The notes below the pieces were generated by a model that worked only from the letters and a program-made list of their open reading frames with translations, had not been told where the DNA came from and ran no database searches. DNA of 61,898 bases, taken from contig MEPR01000037.1 of assembly GCA_001769835.1 (NCBI GenBank), forward strand, positions 1 to 61,898, given 5' to 3'. A program made the translations under genes and the position numbers. Of the stretch, positions 34,790-42,629 are shown piece after piece. Position 1 is the first letter of the stretch. Each line of letters begins with the position of its first letter. This DNA is from Bdellovibrionales bacterium GWB1_55_8. Its GTDB lineage: Bacteria; Bdellovibrionota; UBA1018.

Positions 34790-35325
34790 TGAATCCCCAG
34801 GGCCCCTTGAACTGACCGGTGAATGACGTCGGGATCCAATAACCTGCCAGGGCCGAAGTCACCGCAGGCCTGCCTTCCCTCTTCCGTTTCAAGAACCTGA
34901 ATGCCCCAGCCTTGAAGCTTCCCAAGCGACGCTTGAGTGGCCGGGTGGCGGAACATCTCCTGATTCATGGCCGGGGCGACCAGATAAGGCTTTTTCAGGT
35001 TCCAGGCTAAAAACAGGCTCCCGATTACGTCATCAGCAAGTCCCGTTGCGAGCCGGTTCAAGGTATTGGCGCTAGCGGGGCAAAGCAGTGCGAGATCGGC
35101 CCACTGAGTGAGCCGGATGTGATCAAGCATCCGGCCTTTTTCGTAAGCGTCGGTAAAAACGGGGCGCCCGCTCAGGCCTTCGAGAGTGGCCTCCCCTACA
35201 AATTTCAAAGCTCCTTGAGTACAGGCAACCTGAACTTCATGCCCGTCTTGCACCAGCTTCGACAAGAGGTAGCAAGCTTTGTAACAGGCAATGGATCCGC
35301 TCAGCTGAAACAGAATCTTTTTCAT
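34786..35325 (-). CDS. coaC: Phosphopantothenoylcysteine decarboxylase (separate CoaC)
   Basis: A flavoprotein of 179 residues that decarboxylates phosphopantothenoylcysteine to phosphopantetheine. Landmarks: LSGSIACYKA at the N-terminus, CPASANT, the PAMNQEMFRHP active-site segment and ACGDFGPGRL containing the catalytic cysteine region. The ATG at 35325 has AAGGGGG before it, seven codons inside the longest frame. It is transcribed ahead of coaB with an ATGA overlap; the divergent moeB-like gene starts 89 bases away. Confidence 0.94.
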   Translation of the reverse strand: MKKILFQLSGSIACYKACYLLSKLVQDGHEVQVACTQGALKFVGEATLEGLSGRPVFTDAYEKGRMLDHIRLTQWADLALLCPASANTLNRLATGLADDVIGSLFLAWNLKKPYLVAPAMNQEMFRHPATQASLGKLQGWGIQVLETEEGRQACGDFGPGRLLDPDVIHRSVQGALGIQ

Positions 35326-35414
35326 CAAGCCCCCTTCAACTTCCACATACCTTATGCGTTCCTGCCGGTCGTTTGCAATGAGTTAGCCCCTTCCGCCGAG
35401 GTGCGAGCCCTGAT

Positions 35415-36530
35415 ATGCAGCTGATTATGGTTTCGCCGCGTTACAGTCGTCAGATCTGCCTTCCCGAAATCGGTGAGAAAGGTCAGGAAGTCCTCAAAAA
35501 AAGCCGAGTGCTTGTCATTGGTGCGGGGGGTCTAGGGTCCCCTGCTGCGCTTTACCTCGCCGCTGCGGGCGTGGGCGAACTGGGCCTGATCGACCCGGAT
35601 CGAGTGGATCTGTCCAATCTTCAGAGGCAAATTCTGTTTCGGACGGATCAACAGGGAGCGCTCAAGGTGGACGCGGCCAAAGCAGCACTCGTTGCGCTCA
35701 ATCCCGAAATCAAGATCAAAGCGTGGCCAGAGAAACTCACCCCCGATAACGCCCGGGAAATCGCGGGACATTATGACGTCCTTCTGGATGGAACGGATAA
35801 TTTCCCGTCCAAGTTTTTGATCGGAGATATCGCACAAGCATTGGGCATTCCGCTCATTCATGGAACTGTGACGGGTTTCGAAGGCCGGGTCACTGTTTTT
35901 CCTGGCAAAGACGGTCCTTGCTTTCGCTGTGTCCACCCGAAGATTCCGGAGACCCGAATCGCGAACTGCGCCGAATCTGGGGTGTTGGGAGCAGTTACCG
36001 GGGTGATCGGAAGCATTCAGGCGATCGAAACTATAAAACTGCTTCTTGGAGGAAATTCACGAAGCCTCTCAGGGAGGATGCTGGTTTTCGAGGCATGGCA
36101 GATGGAAGCGCGAGTTTTTGATATTCAACAAAATCCCGATTGTTCGTTCTGCGCTTTGAACAAAACCGCATTTGACCCAAAAAGACCCGAGTATCAGAGC
36201 AAATCCGCGTGTGCGCACAAGTCTCAGGATCATCCGGCGTTCAACTTGTCACCCGAGGATCTCGCGCATATTCCTCATTACGTTCTGGTGGACATTCGTG
36301 AACTGTCTGAATGGGATCAGGGGCGCATTCCAGGCGCCCGTCACTGGCCTCTTGCATCCGTGATCGCGGGCGCCCATGCATTCGAACCCGCCCTTCATTA
36401 CGTACTCTACTGCCGCTCAGGCGTAAGAAGCGCTTCCGCGCTGGAATTTCTCCACGACCAGGGGATCAAAAACGTTTCGCATCTGCGCGAGGGCATCCTG
36501 GGCTGGAGGGGTCCGCTGGATCGCAATTAA
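35415..36530 (+). CDS. MoeB/ThiF-type adenylyltransferase with C-terminal rhodanese domain
   Basis: A protein of 371 residues. The E1-like domain has the ATP-binding GAGGLGSP, the LQRQILF arginine segment, LDGTDNF, the zinc pair CFRC and CSFC, and the catalytic-type cysteine in CAESGVLG. A rhodanese domain follows (about 280-370) with YCRSGVRSA, holding the sulfur-carrying cysteine. This MoeZ/MOCS3-like design adenylates the C-terminal Gly-Gly of a sulfur carrier and then thiocarboxylates it. The moaD gene nearby ends in Gly-Gly and is the likely partner, although ThiS-like carriers are possible. It converges on the molybdenum-cofactor operon with a 3-base gap. Confidence 0.92.
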   Translation: MQLIMVSPRYSRQICLPEIGEKGQEVLKKSRVLVIGAGGLGSPAALYLAAAGVGELGLIDPDRVDLSNLQRQILFRTDQQGALKVDAAKAALVALNPEIKIKAWPEKLTPDNAREIAGHYDVLLDGTDNFPSKFLIGDIAQALGIPLIHGTVTGFEGRVTVFPGKDGPCFRCVHPKIPETRIANCAESGVLGAVTGVIGSIQAIETIKLLLGGNSRSLSGRMLVFEAWQMEARVFDIQQNPDCSFCALNKTAFDPKRPEYQSKSACAHKSQDHPAFNLSPEDLAHIPHYVLVDIRELSEWDQGRIPGARHWPLASVIAGAHAFEPALHYVLYCRSGVRSASALEFLHDQGIKNVSHLREGILGWRGPLDRN

Positions 36531-36533
36531 CCG

Positions 36534-36866
36534 TCAACGCGACCTTTTCCGTGAGAACAAGTCCACATCCAGAATGACACTCAAGTGACCCCGTTCAATC
36601 GGCAGATCGACGGCAATTTCGCTCGCTTCACTTAACCGAAGTTCCTCGAGTGCCACTTTTGTGACCGATAACAAAAACAAACCTGGATGAGATGAAAGAG
36701 AGAGCGAGCTTGCTGAGCTTTCGGGATTCACGCGTACTTCATAGGAAACAAAGTCCCCGTTCGGAAGAGGGGTTTGCGAGCGAACCTGCCCCGACCTGAG
36801 TAAAAGAGATAATTCCTCTTCGCTCAGGCGAAAGCGCATCGAGCCTGGATCCAGACGAATATTCAT
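36534..36866 (-). CDS. DUF7009-like small protein at the tail of the molybdenum-cofactor operon
   Basis: A protein of 110 residues from the ATG at 36866, which overlaps the mobA stop as ATGA with AAGGATGGAAG upstream. It begins MNIRLDPGSMRFRLSEEE, a pattern I associate with the DUF7009 family, and then looks all-beta (SYEVRVNP, LFLLSVTKVAL, LSVILDVDLF). No catalytic residue stands out. Tight coupling to mobA suggests a role with molybdenum cofactor or a molybdoenzyme, but the family also occurs elsewhere, so this is inference. Confidence 0.7.
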   Translation of the reverse strand: MNIRLDPGSMRFRLSEEELSLLLRSGQVRSQTPLPNGDFVSYEVRVNPESSASSLSLSSHPGLFLLSVTKVALEELRLSEASEIAVDLPIERGHLSVILDVDLFSRKRSR

Positions 36867-37537
36867 TTGGTGCTTCCATCCTTTTCGCTTTGAAGGAACT
36901 TCTGCCATTCCTCCGGAGTGTTTACGTTTCTAAAATCTTCCGTGCTGCCTGCTTCTGAGATCGTTTTTGCTGTGATGAACGTTTCGAACTCGCGTAATGA
37001 ACGTTTCTTTGGCTCAAGCTTCGGAAGTTCGTTCTCAAGAAAATTCAAAACTTTCTCAGTAGGCCGGAACACCAGCGGCAAGGCACGGCCATCGAAGTGA
37101 ATGGCATCAGCCGATCCTATCTCCAGGAACAGTTTTGTCAGGGTCGCGGGTTTGATCACGGGCATGTCGATAGGCAGCACAAGAAACAGCCGTTTAATGA
37201 AATCAACTTCCCTGGCCCTATCCCGGTAATACTTCACACAGCTGGCGATCCCACCTAAGGGCCCGAGCTGCGGAACACGATCGGGGACCGATTCGACACT
37301 CGACATTGTCTGGGCCTGACGCCCGGATACAAGAATGACGGAGTCTGGATCGCACACGTTTCTGACAACCTGAACAGCACGCTCAAGAAGCGTCTGCCCC
37401 GCGATTTCCAGGAATGCCTTGTCCGTGCCCATCCGTTCGGAACGGCCTCCCGCGAGGACAATGCCTATTCGTTCAGCTTTCAGCCGCTCCGCGGTCCAAA
37501 ACGGTTCCCTTGAGCCAGGCGCTTTCGCCGTCTTCAT
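36863..37537 (-). CDS. mobA: Molybdenum cofactor guanylyltransferase
   Basis: A protein of 224 residues that attaches GMP to molybdopterin, giving the bis-MGD or MGD cofactor. The nucleotide-binding start IGIVLAGGRSERMGTDKAFL is intact, and LPIDMPVIKP matches the later metal-binding region. I place the start at the ATG at 37537 (GAAGGAAAAC upstream), 65 bases inside moaE in another frame; this gives about 25 extra residues before the usual N-terminus. Its presence predicts DMSO-reductase-family enzymes elsewhere in the genome. Confidence 0.9.
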   Translation of the reverse strand: MKTAKAPGSREPFWTAERLKAERIGIVLAGGRSERMGTDKAFLEIAGQTLLERAVQVVRNVCDPDSVILVSGRQAQTMSSVESVPDRVPQLGPLGGIASCVKYYRDRAREVDFIKRLFLVLPIDMPVIKPATLTKLFLEIGSADAIHFDGRALPLVFRPTEKVLNFLENELPKLEPKKRSLREFETFITAKTISEAGSTEDFRNVNTPEEWQKFLQSEKDGSTK

Positions 37538-37919
37538 AGTTTTCCTTCTTCCAGATCGGAACGCGACGTTTGATCTCTTCGATCGCCTGGCGCGAAGCAC
37601 GATAAGCCTCATCGCGATGAGCGCCGCTCACCGCGATACCGATCGCGATTTCGCCGGTTTTCACGTGCCCTACGCGGTGGGTGATAACAACACGCCCCAC
37701 TGGATGGCTTTGCTCAATCTCACCCGCAATATCCGAAAGCGCCTGCCGGGCGAGTTCCGGATGGACGTCGTAATCGATGGAAATCACCTTTCGTCCCTGG
37801 TGCTCATTCCTCACCGTCCCGAGGAACAGAATGACCGCGCCAAACTCATCGGCACTGACCTGCGCCAGCAAATCGTCGGCCTGAATCGGCTTTTCGGTGA
37901 TGGAAATGGGTCCAATCAT
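37473..37919 (-). CDS. moaE: Molybdopterin synthase catalytic subunit
   Basis: A protein of 148 residues that, with thiocarboxylated MoaD, converts cyclic pyranopterin monophosphate to molybdopterin. Family motifs: GAVILFLGTVRNEHQGR, HRVGHVKTGEIAI and VPIWKKENYEDGESAW with the catalytic lysines. The ATG at 37919 is preceded by GGGGGTGA. It begins eight bases after moaD stops and overlaps mobA at its end. Confidence 0.96.
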   Translation of the reverse strand: MIGPISITEKPIQADDLLAQVSADEFGAVILFLGTVRNEHQGRKVISIDYDVHPELARQALSDIAGEIEQSHPVGRVVITHRVGHVKTGEIAIGIAVSGAHRDEAYRASRQAIEEIKRRVPIWKKENYEDGESAWLKGTVLDRGAAES

Positions 37920-37927
37920 CAGAAAAA

Positions 37928-38197
37928 TCACCCCCCACAAACCGGTGGCAGGAGGCTGAATGTCCCTGTCTCAGGCAAAGTATCCTGATCCGTAAGGAGC
38001 CGTCGCTCATCGGCGATTGCTGAATCAAGCACCAGCGATCGGGCATGGTCACCTTTTTGCGCTCCAATCACCGAAGCCAGATGCGTTCGTAGTTCGGCGA
38101 TGGAAATGGCAGCGGGAATTTCGATGGATATCATCGAATCAGGGCTGCCGTATTCCCGAAGGGCGCCAAATAGTCTGAATTCTCTCATTGTGTTCAT
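37928..38197 (-). CDS. moaD: Molybdopterin synthase sulfur-carrier subunit
   Basis: A ubiquitin-like protein of 89 residues that ends in Cys-Gly-Gly (LLPPVCGG), the tail that is thiocarboxylated by a MoeB-type enzyme. MREFRLFGALREY at the start is the usual first strand. AGGAAA precedes the ATG. It lies 22 bases after moeA and just before moaE, the normal pair order. Confidence 0.95.
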   Translation of the reverse strand: MNTMREFRLFGALREYGSPDSMISIEIPAAISIAELRTHLASVIGAQKGDHARSLVLDSAIADERRLLTDQDTLPETGTFSLLPPVCGG

Positions 38198-38219
38198 CTG
38201 TTTTCCTGTCTTATTCTAA

Positions 38220-39494
38220 TTAACTTTCGATTAGCGCTGAAAACGGGAGTACAGCTACTGATTCGCCCTCTGAGACGCTTCTGCCCTCTTCCGGAAGAAT
38301 GACCCAGGAGTCGGCACGAAGCAGCGGACTCACCTTGAACGAAGCCTGCGCCGGAATCACGTCCACGCGGTTCTCTGCCATCAAGGTGCTCAGCAGGAAT
38401 GTCCGCAGCCCCTCCGGCTTTTTCGCCGGTTGATTGAGGACGCGACGCACCGGCAGTTCGGGGAAACTTCCCATCAGTGCACGAAGGTAGGGCATCACGA
38501 AAAAACGAAAACCGACCGCTGTTGAAACCGGATTACCCGGCAAGCCGAACCAGGCCAACGGCCCTTGCTCACCCAGCGTCGAAAAAAGGATCGGTTTGCC
38601 TGGTCGAGTCGCGGTTTTGTGAAAAACCGGTTGTCCTCCTAATCGCGAAAGAACGTCGGGAATGAAATCATGTCGCCCCATGGATACCGCGCCCGTGGTG
38701 ATCACCACGTCAATGACGCCGTCTTTCACGAGTTTCTGAACCATGGATTCGAGCTTTTCTGGCTCTGAATCGCGAACAATCCCCAAGTAACTCGCTTCAG
38801 CCCCTGCATCCCGAAGCGCCGCAATAAGAAAGGGCGCTGAAGAATTCCGAATCGTCCCTTTCGGCAGCGCCGCCGCTGAGACCTCCATCAGTTCATTTCC
38901 AGTCGAAATCACCGCGACCCGGGGACGTCTGCGAACCAGCACTTCTCCTGCACCGGCTGCTCCCAGTGCGAGCAGGTGTTGAGAATGAATCACAGTCCCC
39001 TGCTGGCAAAGAAGAGCGCCCGCAGCGAAGTCCTCCCCTGCGCGGCGCACGTTTTCACCGCTCGAAACCGCTCGATTGATCTTGATGAGTCGAGGTCGCC
39101 CATCCGCGCTCTTTTCAAGAACCTCAACTTCCTCCACCTTCACCACGGCATCAAAAGGAGCGCCGTCAAACGAAGCGGGAAGCGGTGCTCCTGTCATGAT
39201 CTCCACGCATTCACGCGAATCCGTCCCGGAACCGAGCGTCATCGGCCTATCGCCGGCAGCGATCGATTCCAGAACAGATAAAATAACGGAGCTGTCTGAA
39301 CACTCCACGGAACGAACAGCGAAACCATCCATCGCGGAATTATCAAAGGAGGGCTGCGGCTCGCGACTCCTGACGTTCTCGCGGATGCGGCGTCCGATCG
39401 CGAACTCCAGCGGAATTCTTTCGTCAGGAAGAAGCCGCCTGGCAGCGGCCGCGCTGACCAGCGAGAGCGCTTCCTCGTAAAACATCAGTGCCAT
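38220..39494 (-). CDS. moeA: Molybdopterin molybdenumtransferase
   Basis: Inserts molybdate into adenylylated molybdopterin. The protein has 424 residues with SFDNSAMDGFAVR, VEIMTGAPLP, AVISTGNEL, TTGAVSMGRHDF, TATRPGKPILF and GLPGNPVST, a full set of MoeA motifs, and a beta-rich C-terminal domain IV. GGAGG lies nine bases before the ATG, which shares its A with the stop of the moaC-mogA gene (TGATG). Length is normal for the family. Confidence 0.96.
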   Translation of the reverse strand: MALMFYEEALSLVSAAAARRLLPDERIPLEFAIGRRIRENVRSREPQPSFDNSAMDGFAVRSVECSDSSVILSVLESIAAGDRPMTLGSGTDSRECVEIMTGAPLPASFDGAPFDAVVKVEEVEVLEKSADGRPRLIKINRAVSSGENVRRAGEDFAAGALLCQQGTVIHSQHLLALGAAGAGEVLVRRRPRVAVISTGNELMEVSAAALPKGTIRNSSAPFLIAALRDAGAEASYLGIVRDSEPEKLESMVQKLVKDGVIDVVITTGAVSMGRHDFIPDVLSRLGGQPVFHKTATRPGKPILFSTLGEQGPLAWFGLPGNPVSTAVGFRFFVMPYLRALMGSFPELPVRRVLNQPAKKPEGLRTFLLSTLMAENRVDVIPAQASFKVSPLLRADSWVILPEEGRSVSEGESVAVLPFSALIES

Positions 39495-40546
39495 CAGGAA
39501 TGGCCTCCACCCCGACTCATCTGAAGCAGGTGCGGTATCAGCTTCTGCAGCTGTTCAAGACCTTCCACGACGGCCTTGGGACTACCAGGCAAAAGAATCA
39601 CAAGAGTACGACCCAGGAATGCCCCCTCTGAACGGCTTAGCCATGCCGTTGGGGTATGACGAGATCCTCCAGAGCGAAGAAGCTCACCCACTCCCGGAAT
39701 TTTCCTGAACGGCATCCTCGACCCGACCTGAGCTGCCGCATGAGCGAGCGACTCAGGCGTCACATCGCGTGGGCCAAGCCCCGTCCCGCCGGAAATTACC
39801 AGCACATCCACTCGCGCCGTGCCCGATGTGCGCTCGAGAATGGCATTCGCCAATCCCTCTATTTCGTCCGCAACCACGATACTGCGCGAGACGCTGACAC
39901 CTTTATCCTGAAGCCACCGGACGGCCGTCGGGCCCGATCGATCCTCCGCCAGTCCCTTGGAAACGCGGTCACTGGATGTGATCACCGAAGCCGAAATCCC
40001 GGCCCACTCGTTAACAGCTGAATCGGATTTTTTTTCTTTCGTGAACGGACCGCAAACCGTCTCTTTTCCCGGGTGCGCCCAGACTCCGCTTTTTCCACCC
40101 TCTTTCAATTCAAGATGGAGATCCGAGATCCAAAGCGCCGGATTCACGCCCTTCGTGAGATCATAGACAGATAGAAGCGCCGCCTGCGCTCCGGCCAGTG
40201 CTTCCATTTCCACTCCGGTTTTCGCAGTCGCCACGGCCTCACAGATGGCGCGAAGCGCGAAGTTCTCGGGCTCGAACTCGAAACGAACCAGTACCTGATC
40301 CAGTCCAAGCGGATGACAAAGAGGAATGAATTCCGAAGCCCTCTTCGCCGCCTGAACTCCTGCCACTTCGGCAAGCGCCAGGAGATCGCCTTTGGGCATT
40401 TTTCCGCTTCGAATCCGTGAGTAAGCCTCTTCGCCCACCCAGATTCTTCCGGAGGCCACAGCACGCCGCCGGGTGGGGACTTTTGCCCCGACATCGATCA
40501 TATGGAAGCGGGAGCTACCCGCCGATTCTTGCGAGATCTCGGACAT
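39494..40546 (-). CDS. MoaC-MogA/MoaB fusion protein
   Basis: A protein of 350 residues with two complete molybdenum-cofactor enzymes. Residues about 12-155 are MoaC (cyclic pyranopterin monophosphate synthase): HMIDVGAK, IPLCHPLGLD, TGVEMEALAGAQ and the DLTKG lysine region. Residues about 180-345 are MogA/MoaB (molybdopterin adenylyltransferase): VITSSDRVSKG, the DRSGP aspartate, ISGGTGLGPRDVTPE and LPGSPKAV. The fusion joins the second step of the pathway with the adenylation step that feeds MoeA, the next gene. I choose the ATG at 40546 (AAGGA upstream) over the one at 40564. It overlaps the moaA end. Confidence 0.93.
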   Translation of the reverse strand: MSEISQESAGSSRFHMIDVGAKVPTRRRAVASGRIWVGEEAYSRIRSGKMPKGDLLALAEVAGVQAAKRASEFIPLCHPLGLDQVLVRFEFEPENFALRAICEAVATAKTGVEMEALAGAQAALLSVYDLTKGVNPALWISDLHLELKEGGKSGVWAHPGKETVCGPFTKEKKSDSAVNEWAGISASVITSSDRVSKGLAEDRSGPTAVRWLQDKGVSVSRSIVVADEIEGLANAILERTSGTARVDVLVISGGTGLGPRDVTPESLAHAAAQVGSRMPFRKIPGVGELLRSGGSRHTPTAWLSRSEGAFLGRTLVILLPGSPKAVVEGLEQLQKLIPHLLQMSRGGGHS

Positions 40547-41510
40547 TTCCGAACTTTCCTTCATGCAGTAGATGCCTGCTCGGCTTGCGCCTGAGCAATT
40601 CTTGAATGACTTGCTTCAACTCCTCGCGCTGCGAAGGCTCCTGCAAGAGGCTGCGCAGCGAAAAATCAGAATCGCCAAAAAGACAAAGCCGGAGAGCTCC
40701 TTCACTTGTGATCCGAAGTCTGTTGCAGGTCTCGCAAAAACCGCGACTGTAAGGTGCGATCACTCCGACTCTGCCCAGATGATCCGAATGAGACCATTCC
40801 TGTGCCGGTCCGGACTCAGGAGTTCCGCGCTCGCGCGCCCATCCCAGATCTTCCAGTCTCTTCCGCAAGGAGTCCGATGAGACATGCCGTGACTCGAACA
40901 GATGGCCATTATCTCCCGTGCGCATCAGTTCGATAAAACGGACCGAAATTGGCATTCCCTGAGTCCATTCGATGAAACTTTCGATCTCCGAGTCATTGAT
41001 GTCGCGAAGCAACACCACATTCACCTTCAAACGCTCGAAGCCAAGTTCGAGCGCCCGATCGATGCCAGAGAGCACTTCCGGGAGGCGATCATGACCGGTA
41101 ATCGCATGAAATCGCTCGCGATGAAGACTGTCCACCGATACGTTCAGGGCCGTGACGCCTGCATCACGGAGGTCTTTTCCTAACGCTGCCAGTCGATACC
41201 CGTTTGTTGTCAGCGCGATCTGCCGAATTCCGGGAACCGCACGCACGGCACGAGCGATCTCGACGATATCCGCCCGAACGGTAGGCTCCCCTCCCGTCAG
41301 GCGGACTTTCCTGATCCCGAGTTCCGCGAGTGCTCCAACGAGGTTTGAAATTTCAGGAACGCTCAACTCCGAATGCCGGGCGACGCGAGTGCTCCCGTTC
41401 GGCAGGCAATAAGTGCAATTGAAGTTGCAGCGTTTCGTGACCGAAAGCCTGAGATAACGGAAAGACCGGTCAAACGGGTCTTTTAGCGTTTCCGGTAAGA
41501 TTTCAGACAC
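40515..41510 (-). CDS. moaA: GTP 3',8-cyclase
   Basis: A radical SAM enzyme that starts molybdenum-cofactor synthesis from GTP. The product has 331 residues if started at GTG 41510, which has AAAGGAG five bases upstream; a TTG five codons earlier overlaps that site. Seen are CNFNCTYC (SAM cluster), GGEP, the C-terminal second cluster FCETCNRLRI plus a cysteine 14 residues after the second (LRLCLFG), and the essential C-terminal Gly-Gly (ARIGG). It leads a seven-gene overlapping operon. The leader can pair with the ribosome site (see 41510-41614). Confidence 0.96.
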   Translation of the reverse strand: MSEILPETLKDPFDRSFRYLRLSVTKRCNFNCTYCLPNGSTRVARHSELSVPEISNLVGALAELGIRKVRLTGGEPTVRADIVEIARAVRAVPGIRQIALTTNGYRLAALGKDLRDAGVTALNVSVDSLHRERFHAITGHDRLPEVLSGIDRALELGFERLKVNVVLLRDINDSEIESFIEWTQGMPISVRFIELMRTGDNGHLFESRHVSSDSLRKRLEDLGWARERGTPESGPAQEWSHSDHLGRVGVIAPYSRGFCETCNRLRITSEGALRLCLFGDSDFSLRSLLQEPSQREELKQVIQELLRRKPSRHLLHEGKFGNVRDLARIGG

Positions 41511-41614
41511 AAGGCTCCTTTCCAAGAGTGGGAGATCGGGATGTTTCCATCTCGACCCGGCTGAGGAGCCTTGCGACCCGTCAGCGGCCCGGTCATCCCC
41601 TGAGTCTGTTCAGG
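41510..41614 (-). promoter_or_regulatory. moaA leader RNA with a helix that sequesters the ribosome-binding site
   Basis: On the minus strand CAAGGCTCCT (41573-41564) is perfectly complementary over 10 bases to AGGAGCCTTG (41519-41510), which contains the Shine-Dalgarno and the first base of the GTG start. Between the arms is a second hairpin (41558-41530) capped by a GAAA loop on a GATG/CATC stem. Further upstream CCTGA/TCAGG (41614-41599) makes another hairpin over the stop of the PAP2 gene, and GCTGA at 41585-41581 can pair with TCAGC at 41564-41560, competing at the edge of the main helix. This is the layout of a translational riboswitch, at the position where Moco riboswitches occur. I cannot show a match to the published Moco consensus. 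Confidence 0.6.
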
Positions 41615-42602
41615 ACGAAACGGGCTTCGGAGTATTACTTGCCTTCCGGGCGAAAACCATTTCCACCACCCGGCTGACGACCAGAGCATACAACGAACCA
41701 ATCAGGACATCGAGTACGTAATGATGGTTCAGGTAAACGGCCGAAAAAGACATGATCAGGTAAAAAAACAGGCTGAACTTCCGTGTCGCCCCCATCCGGA
41801 ATGCAAAATAGGCGGCCTGGAACGGATAGGCCACGTGAAGCGACGGGATGGCTCCAAACACATTGGCCGAACGCCCGTAAAAGTTAGCGAACAGATCGGC
41901 GCCAAGCAACGCATCAAAGCGCAGGCAGCCTGCGGCATTCGCCGGTGTATTGAGAATCGCCGGCCCCAGTCCATGTAGCGCCACATACCAGGGCGGAGCA
42001 GCCGGATAAATCAGGTAAGTCAAGTAACCCAGCACGTTCACGAAGTAGAATGCCCACATCACCTGAGGCACCAGTATCTTGAACCTTTCAGCGGGAAGTT
42101 TCGCCGTTCCGGTGCGACTCACCCAGAAAAAGAGATAAGCCGCGATACTGACAAAGATCGGGATGAATGCGAGGTAAAAGAATCCAGTCAGGAGATCCAA
42201 CGCGGGATGAGTGTGCAGTTCAAACCATTGATTCGGAGTGAGCACTCCGGACTCCGTTGGTATCCCGAAAAAACGGAGATCGAAATCGTACGGCTCCTGA
42301 ACATGAATCGTGCTTGATGCGAAGCGGCCATAGAAGCGCATTCCATCGTAAGTCATTGCGGTAAGCAGAAGCGGAAGAATAAATCCCAAAATCCGTCGAG
42401 GCACAGGCCCGCCGTAGCTTCCGACCAGGACAACGCCCGTGATCATCCAATGGTCACTTTTCAATCCACCTAGCGCGCCGAGGACCAGAAGATAAAAAAA
42501 CATCAGCGCAACAGGGAGCACCCGTTGCTTCAGGGTCAGCGACCCCCACCAACTCTGCCATTGAGTCGCATGCTTGCGAATCTCTACCGCAATCGCTTCC
42601 AA
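41610..42602 (-). CDS. Aur1/IPC-synthase-like PAP2 membrane phosphatase/transferase
   Basis: A protein of 330 residues with about six hydrophobic segments. PAP2 motifs lie in the last third: GAIPSLHVAYPF and YLNHHYVLDVLIG, in the form found in inositol phosphorylceramide synthase (Aur1) and related PAP2_3 proteins, with the catalytic histidines present. Such proteins move phospho-headgroups between lipids or dephosphorylate lipid phosphates at the membrane. Sphingolipid or phosphoinositol synthesis cannot be shown from this window; a polyprenyl-pyrophosphate or phosphatidate phosphatase is an alternative. It lies upstream of moaA on the same strand, with a 99-base gap. Confidence 0.8.
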   Translation of the reverse strand: MEAIAVEIRKHATQWQSWWGSLTLKQRVLPVALMFFYLLVLGALGGLKSDHWMITGVVLVGSYGGPVPRRILGFILPLLLTAMTYDGMRFYGRFASSTIHVQEPYDFDLRFFGIPTESGVLTPNQWFELHTHPALDLLTGFFYLAFIPIFVSIAAYLFFWVSRTGTAKLPAERFKILVPQVMWAFYFVNVLGYLTYLIYPAAPPWYVALHGLGPAILNTPANAAGCLRFDALLGADLFANFYGRSANVFGAIPSLHVAYPFQAAYFAFRMGATRKFSLFFYLIMSFSAVYLNHHYVLDVLIGSLYALVVSRVVEMVFARKASNTPKPVSS

Positions 42603-42629
42603 GAAAACCTCCGGCGGCGCTCAGACAGC

